Assembly (NCBI RefSeq): GCF_033115175.1
Contig: NC_084837.1
Span: 90,020,499-90,084,498, forward strand
DNA from: Lepus europaeus
Lineage: Eukaryota > Chordata > Mammalia > Lagomorpha > Leporidae
Reading direction: 5' to 3'
Length of the DNA: 64,000 bases
Below are positions 10,974 to 22,194 of this stretch, piece after piece (positions within the stretch are counted from its first letter, which is position 1; each line of letters starts with the position of its first letter). The notes beneath the pieces were generated by a model. That model saw only the letters and a program-made list of their open reading frames with translations. It searched no databases and was not told the origin of the DNA. The translations under genes and the position numbers were made by a program.

Positions 10974-11389
10974 TCTTAATTTTTGTAATAACATACTTTT
11001 AATTTACTTTATAATCCCCAAGCCCAACAACTACAAACTTTAAAATGAGATAAAGTGCATCTTAATCTTTTTCTTCCAGGAGGCAACTTAATTTGTGCAA
11101 ATCTGACGGCTCGTTTTCAGCAGCCTGGGTTATTGGATTAATAGGAAGGAGAGAGGACACTTGGCCAAGCCATTAAATTCTGCAAACTTATGTTGATCTG
11201 ATCACCATAGGTAAAGGGGACTACTACTTTAAAAAACAGATATTTAGAACTCTGACACCTGTGTTGAATGTGGTGTTTTAGGTGGACTTTGATGCTTGTT
11301 CCCAGTAACAATATTGTGAGTAGGCAGTATTATTAGGCCTATTTTTAAAGGATTAATGAGTATTTAGAAGTTTTTAGAAATTTATTTCA
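10974..11389. other. Unassigned AT-rich sequence
   Basis: No repeat or exon is recognised in this stretch. Confidence 0.35.
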
Positions 11390-11740
11390 GGGCCAGCACT
11401 GTGGCATAGTGGGTAAGACCGCTGCCTGCAGTACTGGCATCCCATTTGGCACCAGTTCGAGTCCCAGCTGCTCCACTTCCCATCCAGCTCTCTACTCTGG
11501 CCTGGGAAAGCAGTAGAAGATGGCCCAAGTCCTTGGGCCCCTGCACCTGCATGGGAGACCCGGAAGAAGCTCCTGGCTCCTGGTTTCAGATTGGCCAGCT
11601 CCAGCTGTTGCGACTATTTGGGGAGTGAACCAGAGGATAGAAAACCTCTCTCTCTCTCTCCCTCCCTCTCCCTCTCTCTCTCTCTCCCTCTCTCTCTGTG
11701 TGTGTGTCTCTCTGTAACTCCTTTCAAATAAACAAATCTT
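11390..11740 (+). mobile_element. CSINE, A-type, with expanded (CT)n
   Basis: Complete copy in which the pyrimidine segment has grown into a CT/CCCT microsatellite (11645-11715), followed by a short GT run. Confidence 0.92.
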
Positions 11741-11769
11741 TTTTTTTAAAAAAGAAACCTATTTTCATT

Positions 11770-12020
11770 TTATTTAAAAAGCAGAGAGAGCGCGCACGTG
11801 AGCTTCCATTTGCTGCTTCACTGCCTTAATGCCCCCATCAGCCAGGACCAAGTCAGGCCAAAAGCAGGAGCTGGGAAGTCACTCTGGGTCTCCCCCACGG
11901 GTGGCGGGGACCCAAGTACTTGAGCATCACCCGCTGCCTCCCAGGGTGCACAATAGCAGGGAGCCGGAAGGAGGCGCAGAGGAGCAGGCACTCCGCTGTG
12001 GGATGTGGGCATCACAAACT
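11770..12020 (-). mobile_element. Old CSINE
   Basis: Diverged minus copy, recognised by AAGCAGAGAGAG, AGCCAGGACC, GGTCTCCC-like and AATAGCAGGGAG segments. The head is unclear. Confidence 0.65.
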
Positions 12021-12479
12021 TGGCCTTCAGTGCCCTGCCGAGTGCCCCCCGCTCAGCCTGTGTTTCGGTGAGGGAACAGCGAGGTGAAGTCGTGCGAATG
12101 TTTGCATGAAGTCCCCCGGTTGGGAATCCAGATTTGACGTTATGCTGTCTCCTAAAGTGATTCTTTTTCAATAAGGAGGACTTGCTTCAGATAGCACAAG
12201 CATGGCTGACAGCTACTGTTCTTTAAGAAACTATCATTGTATAACTTTATTTGTATGCTGATTACATGCTAATTTAACTTGTTTCACAAAATACAATAAA
12301 TTCATTTACGTTTTGAATCCCATTGAGTCGGGTATTGTGCCCTTTGAAAGCACAGTGGTGTTAAAGCCCAGAGCAGTTTGTACACCAACATGTAATTGAC
12401 TTATTCATCTTCACATAAAGAAGAGCTTAATCTAAAATTTGTTTTTGAATAGGTGGGATACACACACAGTATGCCATTA
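12021..12479. other. Unassigned sequence
   Basis: AT-rich with no clear repeat. The right end may belong to the L1 fragment that follows. Confidence 0.3.
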
Positions 12480-12602
12480 AAAAGGCATACAGTTGTGGAA
12501 AACAGTCTGGTGGTTTTCTGCAATAAGTTAAACATAGGCTTACCACGTGATGCACCAATTCCGCTCCTGGGCAGGGGCCCCAGATGATTAAAAGGGGCTT
12601 AA

Positions 12603-12722
12603 AGAGACGTTTGCACTGTCGTGCTACAGTGGATTAAGTTGCTGCCTGAGATGCTGGCGTCCCATATGAGCACCACTGAGTCCTGAGCATGCTGCTTCCC
12701 ACTCAGCCCTCTTAGGAGAACT
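12603..12722 (+). mobile_element. Old CSINE 5' fragment
   Basis: Only the head half is present (GTCGTGCTACAGTGGATTAA, then GGCGTCCCATATGAGCACC). It is strongly diverged. Confidence 0.6.
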
Positions 12723-12766
12723 AAAAGGCAGAAAAACAGAAAAATCACTTGTTAAAAACAAAGATA

Positions 12767-13090
12767 GGGCTGGCGCCGCGGCTCACTTGGCTAATCCTCC
12801 GCTTGTGGCGCCCGCACCCCGGGGTCAGGTCCCGGTTGCTCCTCTTCCAGTCCAGCTCTCTGCTGTGGCCCAGGAAAGCAGCAGAAGATGGCCCAAGTGC
12901 TTGGGCCCCTGTACCCACATGGGAGACCCAGATGGAGTTCCAGGCTCCTGGTTTTGACCTGACCCAGCCCTAGCTGTTGTGGTCATTCAGAGAGTTAACC
13001 AGTGGATGGAAGATTTCTCTCTCTGTCTCTCTTTTTCTCTCTATAACTTTGCCTTTCAAATAAATAAATAAATCTTATAAATAAATAATC
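12767..13090 (+). mobile_element. CSINE, mixed type
   Basis: The head is B-like (GGCTGGCGCCGCGGCTCACT, then TGGCTAATCCTCCGC), while the body and tail are A-like (CTTTCAAATAAATAAATAAA). See the finding on mosaic copies. Confidence 0.85.
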
Positions 13091-13515
13091 AAATATATTA
13101 TTTTTATACAAGCTCATACTTGGATGTTCAAAGCAGCTTTATTCACAAAAGCCAAAAGGGGACCACGTGAATGGGTCAGCAAAGAGGTATATCCAGATGG
13201 CAAGCTGTGTCTTGGCTATGAAAGGAAGGACATATGATGCAGGCTGCAACCTGCGTGGGCCGTGGAAACATGCTGAAGCCAGACACAGCCATGTGTGGTG
13301 CGACTCCACGTCCCTGCAACGTCTGGACTAGAGAAATCCACGGAGACCCGCGGCAGATTCGTGGTTGCCGGTGGCTGGAGGCTGGAAAGCGGCTGCTTTA
13401 GAGTACTGTTGGGGGTAATGGGAAATGGCTGAGCTGGACTGCGGGGCTCTTGTACAACATTCTGACTATCTCAAGGGCCACGACACTGTGTACCTTAAAA
13501 TGGTTACAAGAAACA

Positions 13516-13769
13516 TTTTGCTTTATATGTATATTACCACCAGCCCCGCCAGCCCTGCCCACACCCCCCACAGACACTATTGCTGGCAGATCTGCCCATG
13601 TTTCCCTGACAAATTCTGTGTACTAGTCAGGTGTATTTATATTTGGTTTAGTGAGATTTCCCCACAATGGTGAAAGGTTGTAACATTTCCTTCTTTTTCT
13701 CTCCCCATGCCCACCAAATAGGCGGATTGTTCCACATCCCTTCCAAACACAGAAACACCACATTGCTTT
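13516..13769. other. Unassigned sequence
   Basis: No feature is recognised between an L1 3' end and a CSINE. Confidence 0.3.
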
Positions 13770-14151
13770 TTCTTTTTAAGAAAATTTATTTATTTGTATT
13801 TCAAGTCTTTAAAGACTTATTTGGAAGGCAGAGTTACAGACAGAGAGGGAAAGACATGGATAGGGAGGGAGAGACATAGAGAGAGAGAGAGAGGTCTTCC
13901 ATCCACTGGTTCACTCTCCAAATGGCTGCAACAGCCAGAGCTGGGCAAGACTGAAGCCAGGAGCCAGGAGCTTGTTTCAGGTCTCCCACGTGGGTGCAGG
14001 GGCCCAAACACTTGGGCCATTTTCCACTGCTTTCTCGGGCCATAGAAGGGAGCTGGATCTGAAGTGGAGCAGCCAGGACATGAACCAGTGCCTATGTAGG
14101 ATGCCAGCTTCGAAGGTAGTGGTTTAACCCACTATGCTGCACCACTGGCCC
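13770..14151 (-). mobile_element. CSINE, A-type, long tail
   Basis: Minus copy with a tail carrying a second partial repeat of TTTCAAGTCTTTAAAGACTT. The head reads GGGCCAGTGGTGCAGCATAG on minus. Confidence 0.88.
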
Positions 14152-14572
14152 TTGTGTAGGTCGTCTTGCATGTCTTTTGTTAGATTTACTCATCTCAGGA
14201 CTTCATGCTACTAATATTGTTCTTCACTTTCACCTGCTGTGTTTCTTTGTTGCAAGTACATAGAAATACAACTGACAATTGACCTATATCCACCAATCAT
14301 GTTAAATTGACTTACTGATTTTAGCAGCTTGTTCATAGATCGTTTTGAACTTTCTTTATATACAACCACACTGTTATTTACTCCTTTGTCTTACCTTATT
14401 GCACTGGCTGGGACCTCCAAGTAATATTTTAAATACAATTGGTGGTAGCGGACAGCAGGCACTCTTGTCAGCCTCAGGGAAACTGCGTTCCGTTCGGTAG
14501 TTTATCATTACACAGGCTGTTTGCTGAAGAGCTTTATGCACTCTTCCTATCAGATTGAAAAAGTTTTCTCTT

Positions 14573-14899
14573 GGGGCCGGCACTGTGCTGCAGTGGGTTA
14601 AAACCTTGGCCTGAAGCGCCAGCATCCCATATGGGTGCCAGTTCTAGTCCCGGCTGCTCCACTTCCAATCCAGCTCTCTGCTATGGCCTGGGAAAACAGT
14701 GGAAGATGGCCCAGGTCCTTGGGCTCCTGCACCCCCGTGGGAGACCTGGAGGAAGCTCCTGGCTCCTGGCTTAGGATCGGCGCAGCTCTGGCCATTGCGG
14801 CCAACTGGGGCGTGAACTAACAGATGGAAGACCTCTCTCTCTGTCTCAACCTCTCTCTGTAACTCTGTCTTTTAAATAAATAAAATCTTTAAAAAAAAA
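14573..14899 (+). mobile_element. CSINE, A-type, perfect 16-bp target duplication
   Basis: Complete copy flanked by GAAAAAGTTTTCTCTT at 14557-14572 and 14900-14915. The perfect duplication indicates one of the younger A-type insertions here. Confidence 0.95.
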
Positions 14900-15433
14900 G
14901 AAAAAGTTTTCTCTTATTACTTAATGAGAATTGTTAATATCCTGGATGGATATTGAACTTTATCCAATGATTTTTCTGCATTTATTGAAATGATCGTAAG
15001 TTTTTTCTTTTATTTTGTTATTACAAGGATTGATTTTCTAGTAATGAAACCACCTGCTCTCAGTGAGATAATTTGGCTTTGCTTTCATATATTGCTGGAC
15101 GGATTTGCAAAAGTTTTATTTTGGATTATGTTGTTATTATTTATTGTAGCCATTAGTCCGTATTTTTCCTTTCTTGTAATAACCTTGCTCTATTTTGATA
15201 ACAAGGTTATGTTGACCTCATAAAGAGAGCTGGGAATTATTCCTTCCTTTTTTCCCCTGGTGTTTTCTTTGTGGGCAGGTTTCTAATTACGGATTACATT
15301 TTTAAAAAGAGACATAGGCTCTTGGCTAAATCGGGCCCAGCTGAGGACATCACATCTCGCTGTCCCCTCATCGCTTCTTCAGGCTTCCCTCGCTCATCCA
15401 CGCCCCTCAGTCTAACGGTTTGACACCTGCCCC

Positions 15434-15436
<3 letters not shown>

Positions 15437-15482
<46 letters not shown>
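15437..15482. repeat. (GA)n microsatellite
   Basis: An uninterrupted run of about 22 GA units lies within the antisense L1. No SINE is attached. Confidence 0.95.
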
Positions 15483-15484
<2 letters not shown>

Positions 15485-15727
15485 TACACACTTGTGTTTC
15501 TTCTTGTGTTTATTTTGGTAAGTTGGATTTTTCAAAGAACTGACCCGACCCACTTCCTCAAAACTTTCAAATGTATTAGCATAAATTTTTAATGACTCCT
15601 TTTCAATGTCCTTTTTAAATAATTATGGATCTGCTGTAAAATCTCAGTTTTTAACCCTGATGTTGGTAATCTGTATTTTCTCTTTTGATCAATCTTGCCA
15701 GCATTTATTAACTTTTAAACTTTTTCA

Positions 15728-16047
15728 GGGGCCAGTGCTGTGGTGTAGTGGGTTAAGCCACTGCCTGCAGCACCAGCATCCTATTTGGACACTGGTTCAA
15801 GTCCCTGCTGCTCCACTTCTGATCCAGCTCCCTGCTAATGCACCTGGGAAAGCAGTGGAGGATGGCCCAAGCGCTTGGACTCCCGCACCCATATGAGAGA
15901 GCTGGAAGAAGCTCCTGGCTTTGGCCTGGCTCAGCTCCAGTTGTTGAAGTCATTTGGGGTGTAAACCAGCGGATGGAAGCCCTCTCTGACTCTTCCTCTC
16001 TTTCTGTAACTCTGCCTTTCACATAAAATAAATAAATCTGTTTTTAA
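15728..16047 (+). mobile_element. CSINE, A-type
   Basis: Complete plus copy (GGGGCCAGTGCTGTGGTGTA head). Flanks AACTTTTTCAG and AACCTTTTCAA are a decayed duplication. Confidence 0.92.
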
Positions 16048-16465
16048 AACCTTTTCAAGAATAAATGTTTGAATTTGTTATAATCTCATATTTGTCTTTT
16101 TCAAAAATTTCCACTCTTTATTACTTGCTTCCTTTTCCTTTGCTTGGTTTTAGTTTGTTGCTACTTTTCTAGATTCTTGGTTTTTTTATTTCTATTCTTT
16201 TCTCCATTTCTAATGTATACATAGAAGGACATACATTTGTCTCTAACCAATATCTGCATGGCATCCTATATTTAAATATGAAATTTTATACCTCACAATA
16301 ATAAAACTAAGAAAAATTACATCAGCTTCATAAAAATATTTACTTATACAGGAGATGTAATACATCAAGATGATGTGAGCCTTTACAATTCTGTAAGTCA
16401 CGGTTTCCTTTCTTTTTATTTTTCTAAGTGTGACATGTTATTGTTCTGCCCTTTATCTTTGTTTT

Positions 16466-16776
16466 TTTTATTTTTATTTTTTGCCAGGCAGAGTTAGACA
16501 GTGAGAAAGAGAGACAGAGAGAAAGGTCTTCCTTCCGTTGGTTCACTCCCCTAATGGCTGCTACGGCCGGTGCTGCACTGATCCGAAGCCAGGAGCCGGG
16601 TGCTTCCTCCTGGTCTCCCCCATGCGGGTGCAGGGACCCAAGCACTTGGGCCATCCTCCACTGCCTTCCCGGGCCACAGCGGAGAGCTGGACTGGAAGAG
16701 GAGCAACCGGGACCTGACCCCGGGGTGCGGGCGCCACAAGCGGAGGGTTAGCCAAGTGAGCCGCGGCGCCGGCCCC
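16466..16776 (-). mobile_element. CSINE, mixed type
   Basis: On the minus strand the head is GGGGCCGGCGCCGCGGCTCA, then CTTGGCTAACCCTCCGC; the tail is intermediate (CTAACTCTGCCTGGCAAAAA). The duplication ATCTTTGTTTT lies at 16455 and 16777. Confidence 0.9.
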
Positions 16777-17420
16777 ATCTTTGTTTTCAACAAGCGATTT
16801 TTCTGTTATTCTGCCTTTTAGTTCTCCTAAGTTTGGTCACGTAAGGAACCCAAAAGAGAACAAAGAAAATTATGATCTGCACAGTGTGGAAGCAGCAAGC
16901 TTACGTTTCAGAACTTTCATTGTAATGATCCCATATGTTTTGGTGTGTTAGCTTTTCACTAGGATCCAATTCAAAGTCTTCTCTAATTCCCACTGCAATT
17001 TTTTTTTTTTTGGATGCGCGAGTTATTTACAAGTATTATCTGATTTCAAAGCGGTTGAGAGTCGCTTTTATTACCTACCTATAATAAATGTCTGGCTTAA
17101 CTGCGCGATGGAAGGACACACTCCGTGCTGCCCTCCTTCTGAGATCTGTCGAGTCTGATTGTGTCTCAGCACGTGGTGTGCTGGGGGAAGCGATCACTGC
17201 CCATGTGGGAACAAGCTCTCTACAGTTGCTGGGACAGCGTTTGCAGTATGTGAAATAGGTCAATGTTGCTAACGCTAATACCTTCACTGATATTTTTGCG
17301 CTTGTACTATCAGTTGCCCATAGAGGTAAGTTAAAATTTCCAATCGTAAGTGTAAATTTGCCTATTTGTTTCACTTCTGTCTACATGATCTATTTTAAGG
17401 CTTTGCTATTACACCATACA

Positions 17421-17607
17421 CAAGTTGGATTACTATATCCGTTAGGAAAAGGAGCAGAGAGAGAGGAGACAGGATACACACTCACAGCCAAAACAAATTT
17501 ATTCAAGAAGAAAAATAAATTCTCCGAGGATCACCTCGGAGAGGACAAGAACCTGGTTATGGGCTGGATCTACACAGCATCAGCCAGACAAGGGCCACTA
17601 TGGGGTT
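17421..17607. other. Unassigned sequence containing a 9-bp-stem hairpin
   Basis: TCTCCGAGG (17521-17529) pairs perfectly with CCTCGGAGA (17534-17542) across a four-base loop. The surrounding purine-rich sequence is not recognised. Confidence 0.5.
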
Positions 17608-17758
17608 GGAGCCATCCATGTGAGAGACCTGGACTGAATTCCTGGCTCCTGGCTTTGGCCATGGCCCTGCCCTGCTCATTGTGGGCATTTGAAGAGTGAA
17701 CCAGTGGGTGGTAGAGATCTCTGTCCCTCACAATAAATTAATAAAGAAAACATTTTTA
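17608..17758 (+). mobile_element. CSINE 3' fragment, old
   Basis: Begins in the body at about CATCCATGTGAGAGACCTGG and ends with AATAAATTAATAAAG. It is 5'-truncated. Confidence 0.75.
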
Positions 17759-17895
17759 AATGTTGTAGAAGAAGTAAACGTGTGAGTTTACCATAGTGCA
17801 AAAATAAATATGAGGGATCGGTGGAATGGAAGAAAATGCAGGAGATTATCTTTGTGACATGAAGATAGGGAAATACCTTAAATAAAAACCAAAGA

Positions 17896-18217
17896 GAGGC
17901 CACTGGTGCACTGGGTAAAGCCGCTGCCTGCAACACCCTGCTGGCATTCCATGTGGGCACTGGTTCGAGTTCTGGCTGCTCTGCTTTGATCCAGTTCCTT
18001 GCTCGTGCACCTGTGAAAAGGGTGGAGGATGGCCCAAGTGCTTGGGCCCCAGCACCCACGTGAGAGACCTGGAAGAAACTCCTGCTTCCTGGCTTCAGCC
18101 TGGCCCAGCCCTAGTCACTTTAGTTATTTGGAGAGTGAACCAGCTGATGGAGGGTCTCTCGCCCTCTGTCTCTGTCTCTCTCTCTCTCTTTGTAGTTCTG
18201 CCTTTCAAATAATCTTT
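17896..18217 (+). mobile_element. CSINE, A-type
   Basis: Plus copy with a slightly shortened head (GGCCACTGGTGCACTGGGTA). The duplication AAAACCAAAGA lies at 17885 and 18218. Confidence 0.9.
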
Positions 18218-18239
18218 AAAACCAAAGAAAAAATTGAAA

Positions 18240-18650
18240 GGCCCAAATTGAATGAATGTGATTATGTCACAATTTTACTATTTCTGTTTAACGCAGATCA
18301 GGTTAAAAGTGTCTGTCTGACTTGGAGATAATATTTGTAATATCTCAAGTAAGATAAGTGATTATCATCAGACTGTAAAAAATATCATGCAAATTGGTAA
18401 GAAAAAACTCACAAGTAACTTTATAGAAAAAAATGGCATAGAAAAAATAAGTATTCACAGAAGCAGAAGCTAGAATGTAAGATACACTCAAATGTATAAG
18501 TCATCAGAGAGATGTAGTCACAAAAATGACACAGCGCTTCGTAATTGCCTGGACATCAAAAATCAGAAAGATGGGTGATCCCACATGTTGCTATTGGTGG
18601 CAGAGAAATTCTCACAGAGGCTTCCAGAGGTCCTGCACAGCAACTTCAGT
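18240..18650 (+). mobile_element. Old L1 ORF2 3' fragment
   Basis: Phrases such as GTCATCAGAGAGATGTAGTC and GTTGCTATTGGTGGCAGAGA follow the order of L1 ORF2 C-terminal DNA. It is non-coding. Confidence 0.55.
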
Positions 18651-18729
18651 CTGCCTTGGAGAGGTGGGGGAGCGAGGGCCACCTCAGTGCCTGCCACTAG
18701 GAACAGAGAACAACACGATAGTTGCACAC

Positions 18730-19150
18730 CATGGCATTAGCTGGTTAACTGCTCACCAAAGCTATTTCCTCTGGTAGGATACATGAATAGTCCACATTTC
18801 CTGTTCTCCACTCCAGCTAGGTATAGTCTTCCACTGAGGTCCAGTGAGGGCAAATGAACGGAACTGAGGTCACCGTTAACCGTGTGACGGTCTGTACCTT
18901 TCACCGTCTGCCATTTGATGCAGGTGGACCTGCCAGCCTTGCAAGCCACCTGTCAGAGAAGACAGAGGCCCAAAGTCCACGCAGCCTTGTTCCTGACATC
19001 ACCACTCGGTGGGAAACCTGCAAGCTAATTTGCAATGCCAGTTTTGGAACTTTATGAATAAGGAATAAAGTGTGCTTGGTGCCATATACTCTGGGATTTG
19101 CTTATTGTAGCAGCTGGTGTTACTACAAATAACGTAGCACACTGGGAAAC
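18730..19150 (+). mobile_element. Possible LTR remnant (MaLR-like)
   Basis: The end of the stretch (GGAATAAAG, then TTGCTTATTGTAGCAGCTGG) resembles the 3' end of MaLR LTRs. The rest is too diverged to assign. Confidence 0.3.
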
Positions 19151-19323
19151 ACAATGCTGGGGAAAGAGGAGAGAGAGAAAGCACCATGGCTGGGCCTCAG
19201 ACACATCGGACTCAGAAGGATATCTGTAACAAGGTTCCGTGTATTACGTGATGCATTCACACAGTATTCTAGTAAATATTCTCTAAGGAGACCTGCATAT
19301 GTAGGGACGTACCAAATGCTTTA

Positions 19324-19716
19324 TTTTATTTTATTATTTTTTAAGATTTAATTATTTATTTGAAATGCAGAGTTATAGAGAGGCAGAGGCAGAGAAAGAG
19401 AAAGAGAGAGACAGAGAGAGGCAGAGAAAGAGACGGGGGGGAGGTGGAGAGGTCCTCCATCTGCTGGTTCACTCCCCAAATGGCCACAATGTCTAGAGCT
19501 GTGCCAATCCGAAGCCAGGAGCCAGGAGCTTCTTCCGGGTCTCTCACATGGGTGCAGGGGCCCAAGGACTTGGGCCATCTTTTGCTGCTTTCCCAGGCCA
19601 TAGCAGAGAGCTGGATTGGAAGTAGAGCAGACAGGACTCGAATTGGCACCCATATGCGATGTTGGCATTGCAGGCAGCAGTTTTACCCACTGTACCACTG
19701 CACCTCCCCCCACCCC
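19324..19716 (-). mobile_element. CSINE, A-type
   Basis: Minus copy with a GA-rich region expanded at 19378-19450. It is bounded by CAAATGCTTTA at 19313 and 19717. Confidence 0.93.
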
Positions 19717-19777
19717 CAAATGCTTTAGAATGCATTAATAGGGTAGGAATCAGGGAAGAGAGAAAAAAAGAAATATT

Positions 19778-20137
19778 CCTTTTTTTATTTTTATTTATTT
19801 ATTTAATTTTTGGACAGGCAGAGTGGACAGTGAGAGAGAGAGAGAGACAGAGAGAAAGGTCTTCCTTTGCCATTGGTTCACCCTCCAATGGCCGCCAAGG
19901 CTGGCGCACTGTGGCCGGTGCACCGCGCTGATCCGAAGGCAGGAGCCAGGTGCTTCTCCTGGTCTTCCATGGGGTGCAGGGCCCAAGCACTTGGGCCATC
20001 CTCCACTGCACTCCCGGGCCACAGCAGAGAGCTGGCCTGGAAGAGGGGCAACCAGGACAGAATCCGGCGCCCCGACTGGGACTAGAACCTGGTGTGCTGG
20101 TGCCGCAAGGTGGAGGATTAGCCTGTTAAGCCACGGC
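19778..20137 (-). mobile_element. CSINE, B-type, head slightly truncated
   Basis: Minus B-type copy missing the first bases of the head; it ends at GCCACGGC where GCCGGC should follow. A perfect duplication AAAAAAGAAATATT (19764, 20138) shows it was inserted that way. Confidence 0.93.
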
Positions 20138-20151
20138 AAAAAAGAAATATT

Positions 20152-20484
20152 TCAAGAGAGTTATTGAAGACAGTAAACTGTGGACGGAGTAGTATGATGA
20201 ATTAATTCTGTGTACCTGAGGACCTGAGTCCCACTTCTAAAAAAGAAAATAAAACAACAATTCACTTGAAAAATTAAATAGATCTAGCAAGAAAATATGT
20301 GAAAAATTCTGGCCATGGCACTTCTAAAGTTTCCAAAAAAGGGCCAGGAAACACCCTCTTTTGAATATTAAGTTGGGCTCCACCCCGGACATCACCCTCT
20401 ATGCTTCCAGATGGCCCAAAGGGACGGCCTAACCTTGTTAAGGGTCCTTTTCTTTGTTGAAAGATTTTTTTCCCCCTTGGACAG
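20152..20484. other. Unassigned sequence, possibly LTR-like
   Basis: AT-rich, then a C-rich stretch (20370-20440). Together with 20861-21120 it may be the two sides of one older element split by a SINE, but I cannot name it. Confidence 0.3.
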
Positions 20485-20489
20485 GGCGC

Positions 20490-20530
<41 letters not shown>

Positions 20531-20543
20531 TTCTCTCTCTCTC
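20485..20543. repeat. (CT)n microsatellite
   Basis: CT run with two short interruptions. It directly precedes the tail of a minus CSINE. Confidence 0.9.
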
Positions 20544-20860
20544 AAGATTTATCTTATTTATTTGAAAGACAGAGTTACAGAGAGAGGTAGAGAGAGAGGT
20601 CTTTCATCTGCTGGTTCTCTCACCAAATGGTTGTAATGTCCAGAGCTGAGCCAATCCAAAGCCAAGAGCTTCTTCCAGGTCTCCTACATGGGTACAGGGG
20701 CCCAAGGATTTGGATCATCCTCTGTCGCTTTCCCAGGCACATTAGCAGGGAGCTGGATTGGAAACGGAGCAGCTGGTACCCACGGTACCAACTGGTACCC
20801 ACGGGGGATGCTGATGCTGCAGGCCAGGGCTTTAACCCGCTGCGCCACAGTGACAGCCCC
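20544..20860 (-). mobile_element. CSINE, A-type, with internal triplication
   Basis: Minus copy in which GGTACCCACGGTACCAACTG shows a short local repeat of GGTACC(CACG/AACT). The head is GGGGCTGTCACTGTGGCGCA on minus. Confidence 0.9.
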
Positions 20861-21387
20861 TGGAGGAGGCTTCTCTTGTTTGAAGGTTTTTCCTCGGTGA
20901 GGGGTTTTGCTTTGCTTGGGGCCTTTTTCACGTTTTGCTCTTTGCTCACTCTCTGCTATAGTGTGCATTTTACTGGAAATGCATCCCGTCTTCCTGCACA
21001 CCTTTATGTCTCCGCCCTTGAATCCTCTTGTGCATGGAGGGAAGAACCTGTAGTGAGTTTTGCTGGGGACCCAGTGCCCACGGCAATGGGAAAATGCTTA
21101 TGATACAAGATTACGTTTTTGAAAGCCATAAAGTAAAAACAATAAATAAATAATGTATATTAATTTTGGCTGCAAATGTGTATTATATTTGGCTACAAAT
21201 GTGTAATGAACCAACTAGTCTCACAGCTAGATGTGGGAGTGGATGCCCTACCTACAGTAAACTCTCAGCGTGGCAAGAATGGACAGCAAAAATAAGCACA
21301 AAGAGGCCAGTCCACTTTCATGAGAAATGGAGTTTCCTGCTAAGTTGGTCTTGCTGAATGAGAACTGTGACCACCTGTGTCAGCATC
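20861..21387. other. Unassigned sequence
   Basis: T-rich left part, then unique sequence. It contains a near-tandem repeat, TTTGGCTGCAAATGTGTA and TTTGGCTACAAATGTGTA (21167, 21189). No gene is seen. Confidence 0.35.
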
Positions 21388-21395
21388 ACACAACT

Positions 21396-22074
21396 TTTTT
21401 TTTTAAAGATTTATTTTAGGGGCTGACACTATAGCATAGTGGTTAAAGCTGCAGTCTGCAATGCCTGCATCTCATATTATGGCTGCCAGTTCAAGACCTG
21501 TCTGCTCCTCTTCCGATCCAGCTCTCTGCTATGGCCTGGGAAAGCAGTAGAAGATGGCCCAAGTCCTTGGGCCCCTGCACCCACATGGGAAACCTGGAAG
21601 TGAAGAAGCCCCTGGCTCCTGGCTTCGGATTGGTGCAGCTCCAGCCATTGTGGCCATTTGGGGAGTGAACCAGTGGATGGAAGACCTCTCTCTGTCTCTG
21701 CCTCTGCTCCTCTGTAACTCTGCCTTTCAAATAAATTAATAAGTATATATTTTAAAAGAACTTATTACTATTATTTATTTGTTTATTTATTTATTTATTT
21801 ATTTGAAAGAATAACAGAGAGAGGGAGAGACAGAGAGAAAAAGATAGTTTATCCCCAAATATCTGGAATGGCCAGGGCCAAGCCAAGAGCCTAGAACTCC
21901 ATCCTGGTCTCCCACAAGGACCTAAGGACTTGGACCATCATCTCCTGCATCCAGAATGCATTAGCAGGGAACTGGATCAGAAGTGGAGCAGCCAACTCAA
22001 CACTGTGGTCTGATAGGGGATGCTGGTATCGCAGGCCATGGCTTAACTCCCTGTGCCACCACGCCTGCCCCACG
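21396..22074 (-). mobile_element. CSINE, A-type, host of a nested SINE
   Basis: The minus copy's tail (TTTTAAAGATTTATTTTA at 21400) is cut by a plus CSINE and resumes near 21760. The whole is bounded by ACACAACT at 21388 and 22075. Confidence 0.78.
21419..21757 (+). mobile_element. CSINE, A-type, nested
   Basis: Plus copy (GGGGCTGACACTATAGCATA head) inserted in the tail of the minus copy. It creates an inverted pair with the remaining host body. Confidence 0.9.
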
Positions 22075-22194
22075 ACACAACTCATCCAGCAGTCTTTCCC
22101 AGGATGATAAGATGGTAAACCAAGAAGTGGATTCACCATTTGCTCCAAGAAGTGAATGTCTGTGGGCAAACAGTTTGGTTGTCAGGGCAAAGCA

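Larger units (their letters stand above)
12480..13515 (+). mobile_element. Old L1 3' end, split by SINEs
   Basis: The left part (AACAGTCTGGTGGTTTTCTG, ATTCCGCTCCTGGGC) and the right part (TTTATTCACAAAAGCC to CTTAAAATGGTTACAAG) match the L1 ORF2 end and 3'UTR. They are separated by a SINE fragment and a full SINE. Confidence 0.75.
14155..17420 (-). mobile_element. Old L1 ORF2, antisense, interrupted by three SINEs
   Basis: Plus-strand text from 14920 to 15230 and from 16050 to 17400 reads as the complement of L1 ORF2: the reverse-transcriptase region lies left and the endonuclease region right. CSINEs at 14573, 15728 and 16466 split it. No usable frame survives. Confidence 0.75.
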
